A stretch of DNA of 64,000 nt from Phoronis australis. Lineage: Eukaryota > Phoronida > Phoronidae. The notes beneath the pieces are model-generated. The model saw only the letters and a program-made list of their open reading frames with translations, made no database searches and was not told the DNA's origin. The position numbers were made by a program, and so were the translations under genes. The stretch is taken from the NCBI GenBank assembly GCA_002633005.1, contig NMRA01000160.1:309337-373336 (forward strand), given 5' to 3'. Of this stretch, positions 36,158-46,544 are shown piece by piece (position 1 is the first letter of the stretch; every line of letters starts with the position of its first letter).

Positions 36158-37136
36158 TTTTGCATACTTTTACAGACACTGGCACGGCATTCAAGGTAAA
36201 CAAATATGAAACTTATCAGAAATCTGAATTTCACTGTCAAAATTCTTCACTATTCTGTCGCACACGCTGGTTTCAAACTGTAGAAAATCTCTAAACAACT
36301 CAAGTGTTCTTCAGCGGAATTTTCAAAATGGCAGTTTTTAATGAGAGTCATCTGGTGGAAAGTTTTCTTTAAAAAAGTAAAATAACACCGTAATACATCT
36401 GGTGGCAGTAAAGTTTTCTTTTATGAAAACTGAATATTTTTACTGTCACAAATCTGATGGAAATTTTGTAAAGAAAACTTAAAAGATAAATTAGTAAGTG
36501 CTCTCCTGGGGGCAAGCCTGTAACTGTCCTCATGTGTTCAACTGAAGTCTGTGTGTACCGCTCAAGCATTACAATGCCAGTTTCGGGTGTTTACTGGCGG
36601 GGTGATACGGAAGGGTTCACTCAGGTAGTGTCGTTGGAAGTAAAGCGGTAAGCGGTACACGCGGTAAGAAGCAACAAATAACCAGTACTAGGCCAATACT
36701 GTCATGTTTACTGGGCAGTTGCCAGTCGAGTACAGCGACGTCTTTCGTGAAAATGGATAGGGAGTGATTCCTATCCTTCCTTGAGCCGGATTATCTGCTC
36801 AACTGTTTGTGTCGACGTGAGACGAATTGTGTAAGAATAGTCAGATGGCCCATGGTTAGCACCCTTGGTCATTGATACGAGGAGGAAAATGAAATTGGTT
36901 TCTCATCGATAAAAGAGAAACGTGACTTTCGTGCCTTGAAAGTTTTGAGCTGTATTAATTATTAACCGCGACTCCTGCTACAAAAGCCAACCAAATCGCT
37001 GTATTTCACACAAGTTCGTGTTCTGCCAATCAGTGAATGTTACGTACAATGTGCGAACACCAGTGCACGCTGGTGGATTTTCGTTACATTCGTAATTTAG
37101 TGTTTTGAGGATCAGCAAGGAATTCAGCAACCAACT

Positions 37137-38189
37137 ATGGATTATTCGTCCTTAAGCCAAGTCAATGAATTTACAGCTGAAAATCATTCCAAATACTGGT
37201 ACGTTGACAACGATATGCCTTTCGCAATAATGTATGTACACATGATCACTGGTTTTATCATTTCCGTTGTAACGTGCGTTGGAAATGCACTGGTGTGCCT
37301 GCTTTCGTTGAAATACGACTGTATCCGGAAGGAAGATCTCAGTATTGTCGTTCTGGGATTGTCTATAACAGACTTAATGACGGGGATAACCATACCGATA
37401 AATTCTGTAAGAAAGTATGTGATTCCTTTATTTTGGGAACATTTGCACATGGACCTGTTGAACACCAAAGCTGCATGCTGGACCGCAATGTACGTGGCTG
37501 CATTTCCGTTAGCCGTGTCTAACTTGATTGTCTGTATACTGTCGGTGGACCGGTTTATCCCCATTCGCTATTCTTTTCAACACCCCGTGTGGATGACTCG
37601 CAAAGTATACAAGACGTTGATCATCGGAACGTATTTCGTATACGTGCCCGTTGCAGGGGCTCTTCTGTGGATAGCCGCAGATGACGATTATGATCCTTCC
37701 TTCACCGTTTGTGTATTCGAGACTGCATTTAAACCTCACGTTGCTCGCCAAGTTTACGCCTCGCTTACAGTTTACTTACCAAGTTCTGTAACCCTGTCTT
37801 CTCACGTCTACATAGGCCTAAAAGCGTTCCAGCAACGCAAAAAGATTCACAGCGTTTCCTCTGATCCAATCGATGTGAGAAAAGCATCTCAGTGGAAGAT
37901 AACGAAAAGTATGTTGAAATTTGTGGTGTTGTACGCCATATGCTACCTGCCCATCGTAGTAATGAAGAACGCGATTTCCGAGGGCAGAGACCTACCATGG
38001 GAAATTCAATCCCTTAAGTTGGTATCGGAACAGTTAATTCTCGTAAATTCGATGATAAACCCTTTCTTTTACGCCTTTTCCCTACAGCAATACAATAAAG
38101 GTTTCCGCAAGTTCTTTCAACAGTGCCGCGAGGAGATACAGGATGACTTTTGTAGCAGAATGCTTACATTAAGAAACCGCGAAAAATAA
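37137..38189 (+). CDS. Rhodopsin-class (family A) G-protein-coupled receptor, single exon, 350 aa
   Basis: Seen: one uninterrupted frame with seven hydrophobic segments. Landmarks are Asn50 in TM1 (CVGNALV), Asp79 in TM2 (LSITDL), Cys114 at the top of TM3 paired presumably with Cys192 in the second outer loop, Asp-Arg-Phe 138-140 in place of DRY, CYLP (269-272) in TM6 where CWxP is usual, and NPFFY (308-312) for NPxxY in TM7. One N-glycosylation site (Asn16) lies in a short outer tail. The basic third inner loop is short (about 233-257) and the C-tail has about 30 residues. Known: these are hallmark positions of peptide/amine-type receptors. Inferred: a plasma-membrane receptor of unknown ligand; the altered DRF and CYLP motifs suit the divergent orphan receptors of cnidarians. 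No close orthologue is named. Confidence 0.95.
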   Translation: MDYSSLSQVNEFTAENHSKYWYVDNDMPFAIMYVHMITGFIISVVTCVGNALVCLLSLKYDCIRKEDLSIVVLGLSITDLMTGITIPINSVRKYVIPLFWEHLHMDLLNTKAACWTAMYVAAFPLAVSNLIVCILSVDRFIPIRYSFQHPVWMTRKVYKTLIIGTYFVYVPVAGALLWIAADDDYDPSFTVCVFETAFKPHVARQVYASLTVYLPSSVTLSSHVYIGLKAFQQRKKIHSVSSDPIDVRKASQWKITKSMLKFVVLYAICYLPIVVMKNAISEGRDLPWEIQSLKLVSEQLILVNSMINPFFYAFSLQQYNKGFRKFFQQCREEIQDDFCSRMLTLRNREK

Positions 38190-38752
38190 ACTTAGTTCGT
38201 CTGTGAATTTTCTTTCTCAAATTTGCCGCGAAGTGAAGATCGTAACTTGAGCATTACATGTAACTTTATATAGTTCAATTAGGAAATGTGTTGCACTTAT
38301 GGAGACGAAGGCGCAAAGTAATTGTCAAACTTCATGGAGTTTTCTTAAAAATACAATGCCCACATATTACAGAAAATTTATAGAAGTTTTTATTGTTACA
38401 CATAGCCTTTCTTTAAGCTCGTTATTTATGCCCCAAATGCAAATTGTTTGGAATGGTTTCAGACGATTTCTGTTATGCATTGTGGGAAATATTTGTCGGC
38501 CATTTTTAGCCTTTCGCATGAAATTTTTTATAATCATTTCATAGTGTATGACTAAGTTAAATTTGTTTTCATTCTAATAACGAAGGCGTTGTTTGTCAAA
38601 ACGGAAAACTTGCAACGCTGGGTGAGCCTGATAGCTGTGCTGAACAAAAATCTGTTCCCAGTTTAGTGACTGTAAGAATATATACTTCAAAGACAAATGC
38701 GCTCGCATTTTAGTTATGTATTTAGAAGTTCATGTTTCATGAATTGGTTGTA

Positions 38753-38758
38753 AATAAA
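38753..38758 (+). terminator. Polyadenylation signal of the GPCR gene
   Basis: AATAAA lies about 560 bp after the GPCR stop and is followed by a T/G-rich stretch. It is the first canonical signal downstream on this strand that I noticed. Confidence 0.4.
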
Positions 38759-38759
38759 T

Positions 38760-39423
38760 AGTTTGCTTTGCACCTTGCGGTATTGGTTTCACTATGGTCA
38801 CGAGGGGGCACTTGTTTCAGTGTTGTTGCCAGGTGGCACAGTGCATAGTTGGGCTTGTAACAAAGAGTAGTGTTATTCAACGAGTTCTGCCAACTGCCAC
38901 CTTAGCAATATTGCATAGGGTCTGGGCCTAGCAGAGCACTGGGACCCCTACCAACGCATCTGATTATGGCAATGTAATGTAAATTGTGCCTTATTATTGA
39001 ACTCGCGTGAACCCTATACATGCATCTATCGGTAGGCCTACTATCAAATTTAACTAAAAAAATTGCTTGAACGCCATGATAATGCGAGCCTTTCAATACA
39101 CAAGTTCACCAAAGAAATGACACTTGGTTGCCTTGCCTACGCATGCAGAAATGGGGTCCCGAGTAGGTTTAACATGAGTGCGTCCCGTAGACGCAATACA
39201 TCTGCGAAGCACTTGCGTGAGAAAACTTCGATTAAAGAACGGGGGTGACGTCATCGAAATCGAATCAGGTGTCTTAGACGATTGACCCGGCGGAACCGGC
39301 GATGTCAATCAAAGGTAGCTACATTACACACTATACAAATTACTGAGATTTGAAGTTGTTTTACACTGGTCTCAGTGGTTTATGAAGTTAAAATAGTTAA
39401 TAACTTATAATCCACAAAAATTT
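38760..39423. other. Intergenic, no supported gene
   Basis: Nothing beyond chance frames. A CRE-like TGACGTCA occurs near 39246 without an obvious gene beside it. Confidence 0.55.
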
Positions 39424-39447
39424 GTGTGTGTACGCGTGCGCGCGCGC

Positions 39448-39496
<49 letters not shown>

Positions 39497-39500
39497 TGTG
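39424..39500. repeat. (TG)n microsatellite with CG interruption
   Basis: A purine-pyrimidine alternating tract (GTGTGTGTACGCGTGCGCGC) runs into an uninterrupted TG run at about 39449-39494. Such tracts favour Z-DNA and vary in length. Confidence 0.95.
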
Positions 39501-39639
39501 CTAATCATAAGATTCATATCCTGCATTTGATTATGAGGTATCGATTTTAGTAAAATTGTTAACTGTAGTTACTGTAGACAATTATGCCAGAGGATATGTT
39601 TCCATTCAACAGATAATTCCGAATTTGTTAAATTGGTTA

Positions 39640-40200
39640 AACATATGCGAAGCGGTAAAAACCCAGGTGTAGACTGATTCCCAATAGAATTCTATAAATT
39701 TTAGATGGTCTACAAACTTTTAATGGCAAATTTTCAAAAAGTACTTTAGTAGAAAAATGTTCAACTGGTATTGTATTACCTTTATTTAAAACTGGTGATG
39801 CATCAGTGCTTGAGAACTACACCGCTCAGTGTTATAATCAGAATTTGTGCTTCAGTCATAAAACCAAAGATTAACATCCTGGGAAATACGAAAAGAAATT
39901 AGTTAGACGAACAAGCTGGTTTCAGAGAAAAGTGTTCAACTATTGATTACATTTGAATTCACTTAGTATAAACAAAACAAAAATCGAAACCATTTAATCG
40001 TTATATCGCATTCAGCAAGGCTCTTGGTTCGATACAAAGAGATAAATTGTTCTATATTCTAATATCGATAGGTGTAGTTCAACCACTGTTGAGAATTCTG
40101 CAGAGTATGTATTCAAATTTAAATGTTAAAATAAAGATTGAATTAGGAATAACATACAGTATCAACCTTTTGAGTGAAAGACTAGATTCAGAAAAAGTTG
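39640..40200 (+). pseudogene. Decayed reverse-transcriptase domain of a non-LTR retrotransposon
   Basis: Fragments in all three frames follow the order of a LINE RT domain: PLFKTGDASVLENY (block usually LfKkGd...nYR), LDEQAGFREKCSTIDYI (QaGFR...sTiD), FNRYIAFSKALGSIQRDKL (afiDfsKAFDsi.r..L), and LLRILQSMYSNLNVKIKI. Stops and frameshifts are frequent and the FADD active site is not found. Its clade could not be fixed; it may belong to the same LINE family as other fragments in the window. Confidence 0.7.
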
Positions 40201-41540
40201 TATGGTAACCCCTTTCTTGTCAACTTTGTAGGTAAATGTACTATCGAATTGAAAAATGGCACGGGAGTCATATTCAAGTTGACTCCGCCATTGAACATTT
40301 GTTTTTATTTACTATATGCCTACGATGGTACTCATGGGATTGTTCTAAATATCCCTCGACCCCCACACGCCTCGACCCACAAGCCCCTGAACCCACGACC
40401 CACGATCCCCTCCACCTACGACTTGTGGTAATAGAGGTATTTTTCCACTTTTTGAAGATTTCATAATCTTTTTACGTCGCTGGGTGACTTTCCTTTGAGT
40501 CATAACTGCCGTCACGTGGTTCAACAGAGTGTTTGACGATCATTGGCCTCGGAGATTTTTGCGAAATCAAAAGCAAAAGAAAAACCCATTCACATAAGAA
40601 AATGAAAGATTTTTATGAAAAATCTCCGAACAACTGTTGGAATGTTGTCTGAGATGAAATCTATGTAATTCTCATTTGAACATTTGACATGTAATCATGA
40701 TTCATGCTTTATTGTCGCCGATACCTGCAATAGGGGATCTTTCAACAATGTTCGATACGCGGATGTTTATGTTTGGGGGTGATCTGAGTAGCGCTCGGCA
40801 AGGGAAATTTACGTGCCTTGCTTTTTCGGAATATGCCGCATACTTGGCAGAGAAAGTACCGAACTGCGTGCAGGCTAGGAATATGATGTGTGTGAACTGA
40901 GCTGGTCTGCTCACGAGTAATGAATATTATGTCCATGACTGAGAAGCGAAAACAATAACTTTTTGAACAGTCCTTCGTTCAGTTGCCCAAACTGCTTGTG
41001 CCAGAATATAATATCTGACTAGCTGCATGAAGACTAATCCCAAGATACTAATTGCCAAATGTTAAGAGTCTTCCGATCGCAGCCACGTTTTCTTACTATC
41101 AGTGTCAAATTTGAATCTGTGAGAGGGTTAAGCTTACGTGAGAGAAGAACTGTAAATTTCTCGCCTAAGAGACGCGTAGTACGTACTTTATATCGGACTA
41201 AGGCCAGGGAGGGAAAGAAACGGCTCGAAATAATACACGGGAAGAAGACTCATCCCTCTGTCTCTTTTCGACCAAATACACGGTGTGGATATACTTCAGC
41301 ACGCCGAAAAGTGCCAGGTGTTTGATCGCGGAGACTGTCTTCAGATCCGTGAGAGAGGAATAGAGAGCGTGAGAGAAGATTATTTGTACGCTTGAAATCC
41401 CAAGTAATGAACAGGAAAGGAAGTCTGTGTTCTTTGCTTTTTAACATTAATAACCTGTCATTTATTTATATGATCCCTATGGGTGCATTTTTCACAGCAG
41501 TTCTCATTAAATTAAGATTCCATTAAAAAGCGACTCGGAT
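40201..41540. other. Intergenic, low-complexity C-rich patch, no supported gene
   Basis: A C-rich ACCCACGACCC-type stretch lies at 40355-40425. Other frames have no recognisable domain. Confidence 0.55.
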
Positions 41541-41566
41541 TACATTTTAATATTGAAAAGTTACTC

Positions 41567-41602
41567 TGGGTCATTTTTTCACAATTGTGAAAAAATGACC
41601 CA
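41567..41602. repeat. Perfect 36-bp palindrome
   Basis: The arms TGGGTCATTTTTTCACAA and TTGTGAAAAAATGACCCA meet without a spacer. Imperfect pairing continues outward (TTGAAAAG...CTTTCAA), so it may be the centre of a small palindromic MITE of about 100 bp. Confidence 0.85.
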
Positions 41603-41845
41603 TGGGTGACACTTTCAAGTGGTGATAATTTAATGCAATATAGGCGTATACCTGAGGAGAAAGTGCGTACCACCCGAGTGAGCAACACTTCCCCGTATAC
41701 TCTTGTATATACTATTTTTGCTCCAAAGGACACGAATTAAATGATAAGTTTGCGCCATCTTACTGGTTTCACTTGAAAAAAAATAAATCGGTCGCTGCGG
41801 ATTGACAAGCGTGCAGCCGCCATCTGCCACTAGACCGATAGTCCA

Positions 41846-42010
41846 GGGACCGGTCTCCAATCTCCGTACTGAGACTCATACTCATACTCGAGATTTCATA
41901 CTCAAAATCGTGCTCACTGGAGTCGTACTCATAAAGCGTATATAATCTCGCATTTCGAGTAGACTCCAAACTTACTCAAATCTGAGAATCGTACTGGAGT
42001 TGCTATAGAA
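41846..42010. repeat. Harbinger-type terminal and subterminal region (left)
   Basis: After the 25-bp terminal repeat the sequence is rich in TACTC/CTCATACTC motifs (for example CATACTCAAAATCG and CATTTCGAGTAG). The right end of the candidate element has the same motif type, including TACTCAAAATCGTACTCG. Iterated subterminal motifs are typical binding sites for transposon-encoded DNA-binding proteins; their binding here is inference. Confidence 0.55.
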
Positions 42011-42096
42011 CTCTTTATGATGTGAAATGCAAAACCACACTCACATTGGCGGTGATTCAGCGCTTCCTATTGGCATAAGCTACTTTGTCATCTACT

Positions 42097-42940
42097 CATA
42101 GTGTACCTAATTATCGGACGGACCCTAAATATCGGACATTACATAAAATATTACTTGAAGCATAACCTGAGAAATATATGACACAAATTTTTGTTCCGCT
42201 GTAATGCATTCAATGTCAGGCACTGTCTCCTTTTTTCTAGCGTTGCCTCGTTTTGATTTTACCAAGAGAGGGTGCAATTTAGACTCCCAAATCAGCCTAA
42301 ATGGACGATCGCATAAATCGGTTATAAAAGTTGAAAACAAAATCTTTTTCCACAATGAAATCATCTAATTGAGCTAACAATATGTCACTGTTTCATTTTT
42401 CATTTGTTTTTAAACTCAAGTCAAACCCCGCCCGCGCACGTGCGTGTGTCATATCAAGAAGGCAAAGAGATACTAAAAACTTCAATGAGTTTGCACGCGC
42501 TTTAGTCGTCTGCACCTCAGACAGATATCAGAATCTGCACTGATTCATCGAAACGACTTGGTGCTGTCATCAGACTTCATGATGTGGATAAATTTTGTTG
42601 CGAATGGAGCTGTGTTTTAGCAGCATATGTCAAAGCACTCGAGCTGAAATTTGGCTACAAGGTGCCTGCGGCCATAACTTGCTTAGTCAGTTTTCCGCTG
42701 TGTGGCGTATGGGGAAACATGGTGTCCGATATTCAGGTTCTCCGAAGGTTTGCTAGTTGTGTTTTTTAAAGATCAGTCGGAACATAAATGTGGCTTTCGA
42801 TGACAAAATATAGTAACACAACAATTCTATAAAGGCAAGCCTTTATTTCAGCAAAGAATTTACAACAATCCGTAGTATTTTCAATTAAATTTAACGCAAC
42901 ATGTGCCAAAACGTCCGATAATTAGGTCACTTGACTGTAC
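42097..42940. mobile_element. TIR element with CTAATTATCGGACG termini, copy 2 (inverted)
   Basis: The left end is AGTGTACCTAATTATCGGAC and the right end CGTCCGATAATTAGGTCACT. It is the inverse of 35008-35822 over its length. No transposase is seen. It lies just inside the left end of the candidate Harbinger element, so it probably inserted there later. Confidence 0.78.
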
Positions 42941-45600
42941 ATTGTCGTCTGCTATTGCTACAAGAGTGTATAACATGGAAAGGTGAGTGATCTGTGTTAT
43001 TTACAATACAAAATTCTTATATAAAAATAGAGACTTCCTGATACATTTGCCAATTAAGCTACTTCTTGTGTTCCTTACCTTCCGAAAATGTCTTAATAAA
43101 TGTGAAAAAGCTCATCACATCAAACTCACGACTGGATGAGGAACAGCTACAATCTCGCTCTCAGTTTCTGATTTACTAGTAGTGGTTAGAAGGGGGGCAT
43201 GTTCTCCTAAACTTGACACATTTACTCGTAAAATTGGCAAGGTCACACAAAGTATTGCCATGATGGTCCCATAAAATGTCACGGGCCTAACGAAAATATC
43301 TCAAAACCGGTAGTACCCACGGCAAAAATAATTAAAAACGTACCGGGTACGTACGAAATCAAACAAAAAACATTTCATCACCATACTTGGATAAGAATTT
43401 CACAAAAAATAGGAAATGAACACATGCCAAATTGGGCTATTCGGAAAATTTACATTAACTAGAGAGCGCACGTGTACTAGTGGTGATAGATTAACAGCCT
43501 CGATTTGGCGAGCCCTTTAAATACATGGTGAAATGGCTTGTAGGCGTGCCAACTGAATCTGAGATTACGTAAAAAGGGTGCTTCTATGAGAGAAAGTAAG
43601 CGCGACCTTATACAAAGGTAAGGCTTGTCATTATTTTAACGATTATTCCATGTTTATTCTACTGATGCCTGTTAACTGAGATACTCGACGATGTCGACTT
43701 CGCGGCAGTCGCCAGTCGGGTTAATCTTTATTTGTTGTGATGCTTGTTACGATACTTGATGTAGCACTCGGGATGTTTTTGTACATCAAAGCAGTATTAT
43801 TGTTTGGAATGATTTCTAACAGGCTTATCAGTGACAGTTACATCAATGAATGCTGAATGTTTAACTCGATATTGGTTAGTGAGATTACAATCCAAGCCCA
43901 ATGCCATGGCAAAGGGTACGTAAATATCCATTAGACTATTTGTTTACTCCCTATCCTATGTCTTCCGGAAATTTATTACACGTTAAAATGAAAATCTATC
44001 ATGTCTGTTTTCACGTGACCTTTGTTTTTTAGGTTTGAGGGCTTGTACCGTGCAGAGGAGATATGCATCGCTTCTGCATCGACCCTGAATGGACAAACAT
44101 TTGTTTTAAGCAGTTGAATGCAGCTAACCAGCAAGATCTTCCCATCCAGTGTATGTATGTATTTATCCTTCAAGGATCTAATTGAGGCTGAATGAGGTTA
44201 CCTGGAGGAAAGCCACATGCCGAAACTGAACTTTTTTACAAGCGCTTCTATAGGCTATTGAAACTAGATGTCTGTGAAATGAAAACCAAAAGCATTTGGT
44301 ACAAACACCTGTCCTTTCTCACTGAGTGATATTAACTTCTCCTTTCAGAAGAAAGGCTTTATACTTATGGTAAAAACTTTTCAATTTGGAGCACATGGGG
44401 AAATGACATTCAGCGACTGCATCGATTGTCTTATTGTCAGTAGAAAGCCCGTTAATGTTACACTTTGATGTTCGAATAAATTTTTCATCAACAGGCAAGT
44501 TTGTCACTAATTATTAAAACCACATTTCCTCAGTTTTAAAGCCCCATAAATTGCAGTTGTGCTTATTCTTCATAAAGCTGAAATGACTAGCGATTACGCT
44601 TGCTATTTGTCGTTTTCCTATTGACCTCTAGAAATGTGCAGCGATCAAAATGAAGTATTCCCTTTGTTTGCATTTGATTTGTTTGTGTGTGTAATTATTT
44701 TTAGAGCTTTCTTAAGAAGGCCTTTGAACGATTTTAAGTTTTGTGTTAACTTGTCCTCAACAAAAGTTCCACATGCAAGAAAAGCGTGTAAAGAAACAAC
44801 ATTGTTTAAAACAATTGTAATTTTCCCACGCAATGGAGTCCATAATCAGGCATATCAAGGGCTAAATTTCTGAATTATGTGCAATTCTCTCAGGTTAATG
44901 CTGAAGGATTGCTTTTCACTTTGTCCAAAGGTAAAATCGACGGTCAGGCGGCTGGTTTCAGTCGTTTTCTCTCACCTGTAACAGAATAGTCAGAGAAATA
45001 TTAACAAATTATAGAGAAAACACAAGACAAAACTACTTTAGTAAAGCAGAACATACTTGACGTTTCATCTTCACGTTTATATGTAGAAAATAATAATCTT
45101 TGTACACAAGTCTTATTTAAGATCTGAATTAAACTATGTGAAACAGGCTAAAAGTAATTTAATAATGTGTATTTTTCACGACACCTAAAATGTGCATCTG
45201 ACCTCAACAAGTAAAATTCATTCTAGGTGTCAATTCCAATGCCGTTTACTGAATAGCTTATTCATGTTAATTCAGTAACTAATCTGGTAGTCCTGGGGGT
45301 GCAGGCCGCCATAAAATAAGCAAACTCACTCGTCTAGAGAATTTTATTGGACATAGCATAGCTTTTGAAGAGAAACTGCTGTGAAAAAGTCACCCTTGAC
45401 TTCTGAGCGTCACGCACCATACACGTCTTATATTGGGCGCTTTCCCACCCCTGGAGGACAATACGTGAATATGTGCTGCTAGCCTACCCGGCATCCGCGT
45501 CCTGGGTGAGTTTCCGAAAAGAAACACTTAGTTCCATTCAATAAACCCGTTATTCAGTGGGGTAACTGGTGGGGATAACATCACCGAACGATGTCGATAG
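42941..45600. other. Non-coding stretch, no supported gene
   Basis: Overlapping frames on both strands near 44319-44873 are not supported by any domain or splice context. If the candidate Harbinger boundaries are right this is transposon interior or later insertions. Confidence 0.5.
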
Positions 45601-45619
45601 AAACTTGATTGCTAAAAAC

Positions 45620-45805
45620 TTACCAAGTTACGGTATGTAGTCTCCCAAAGGGGCTTCGGCATCCACACACTTTTTGTCAGTTGGTTGACCCTTTTGACCG
45701 CAATGCTCCACGAATGTAGTAACCTTAGGTTTTTTTGGTAATTTGTGACCACCTGTCGAAGACTTGCACCAAGGAAAATAGCAATAATAAGGCTTTGCGC
45801 GACGC
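45620..45805 (-). other. Cys/His-rich, lysine-rich exon-like segment of unknown function
   Basis: In one minus-strand frame the sequence reads KIRRRAKPYYCYFPWCKSST, then a Gly-Gly-His, a lysine/proline-rich run, His-Cys and later Lys-Cys, ending GDYIP and a TAA. A strong donor (TTG|GTAAGTTTTT) follows in a different frame. The CxxxxC...H...C...C spacing suggests a metal-binding module, but it matches no family I know, and there is no ATG in this frame. It could be an internal exon or chance. Confidence 0.25.
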
Positions 45806-46270
45806 CGTATTTTGATAACAATCTGTGTTTTTACCAGCTGTTTACATGCAGACAGCGACGCATGCGCACTTCAATCACCACTAGTACAGCAGCGACACCG
45901 CGAGGAGAATTCTCCGAATAGCCCCATTTCAAGTTTGTACCCCAGCGCGTGCCCGAGACACACAAAAGTGGGTGTCATGATAGATTATAGACAACGTACT
46001 ATAGTTTATGGTGTAATGCCCATTTTTGTCCGCGCGAGTGTCATCCAAAAACGTTTGATAGATTGAGGTATTTTTGTTACCTGCATGTGATTGTATTTTT
46101 GCTACCTGCATGCACAACTCATTGCAACAGGAGAAAACTCTCATTGATTGTTTACTAAGGAGTTGAATAAAGGTTGCCGAGCTTTGTTAGATTAAACTGA
46201 CTTTGAAATTTTGCCTAAATATATGTATATGCACATCTTTAAAAATAGTTATAATTTCTGTTTTCGAATG

Positions 46271-46425
46271 CAGTGGCGGATTTAGAGGTGAACCAAGTGG
46301 GCTATGACCCCTTTTAAAATTCTCCCAGTTTCCATTTGGAAGTTGGGGGCTCGAACGTTTGACGGGAAAATCCTGGCTAATACTCTGGCCTGACCCCCCA
46401 ACTCAAAATCCCGGATGCACCCCTG
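46271..46425. mobile_element. hAT-like MITE, about 155 bp (copy 2)
   Basis: The ends are CAGTGGCGGATTTAGAGG and, inverted, CAGGGGTGCATCCGGG. It aligns inverted with 22852-23007. A perfect 5-bp target duplication GAATG flanks it (46266-46270, 46426-46430), the same duplication length as the hAT element at 17806. Confidence 0.85.
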
Positions 46426-46544
46426 GAATGTGCGTTTTAAATACCATCTATACTAAATACTGCAAAGTGAGCTAAATATACAATCAGTTACATGTATGTA
46501 TAATTGAATCACATTACAGTAATCGTCAATCCACCAGCGAAGTG

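Noticed and set aside
37184-37564. Minus-strand 126-codon frame inside the GPCR
   Set aside because: It is a shadow of the plus-strand GPCR, which has full seven-helix architecture.
39424-39500. TG tract as a possible intronic splicing regulator
   Set aside because: There is no flanking exon evidence; it is an ordinary microsatellite.
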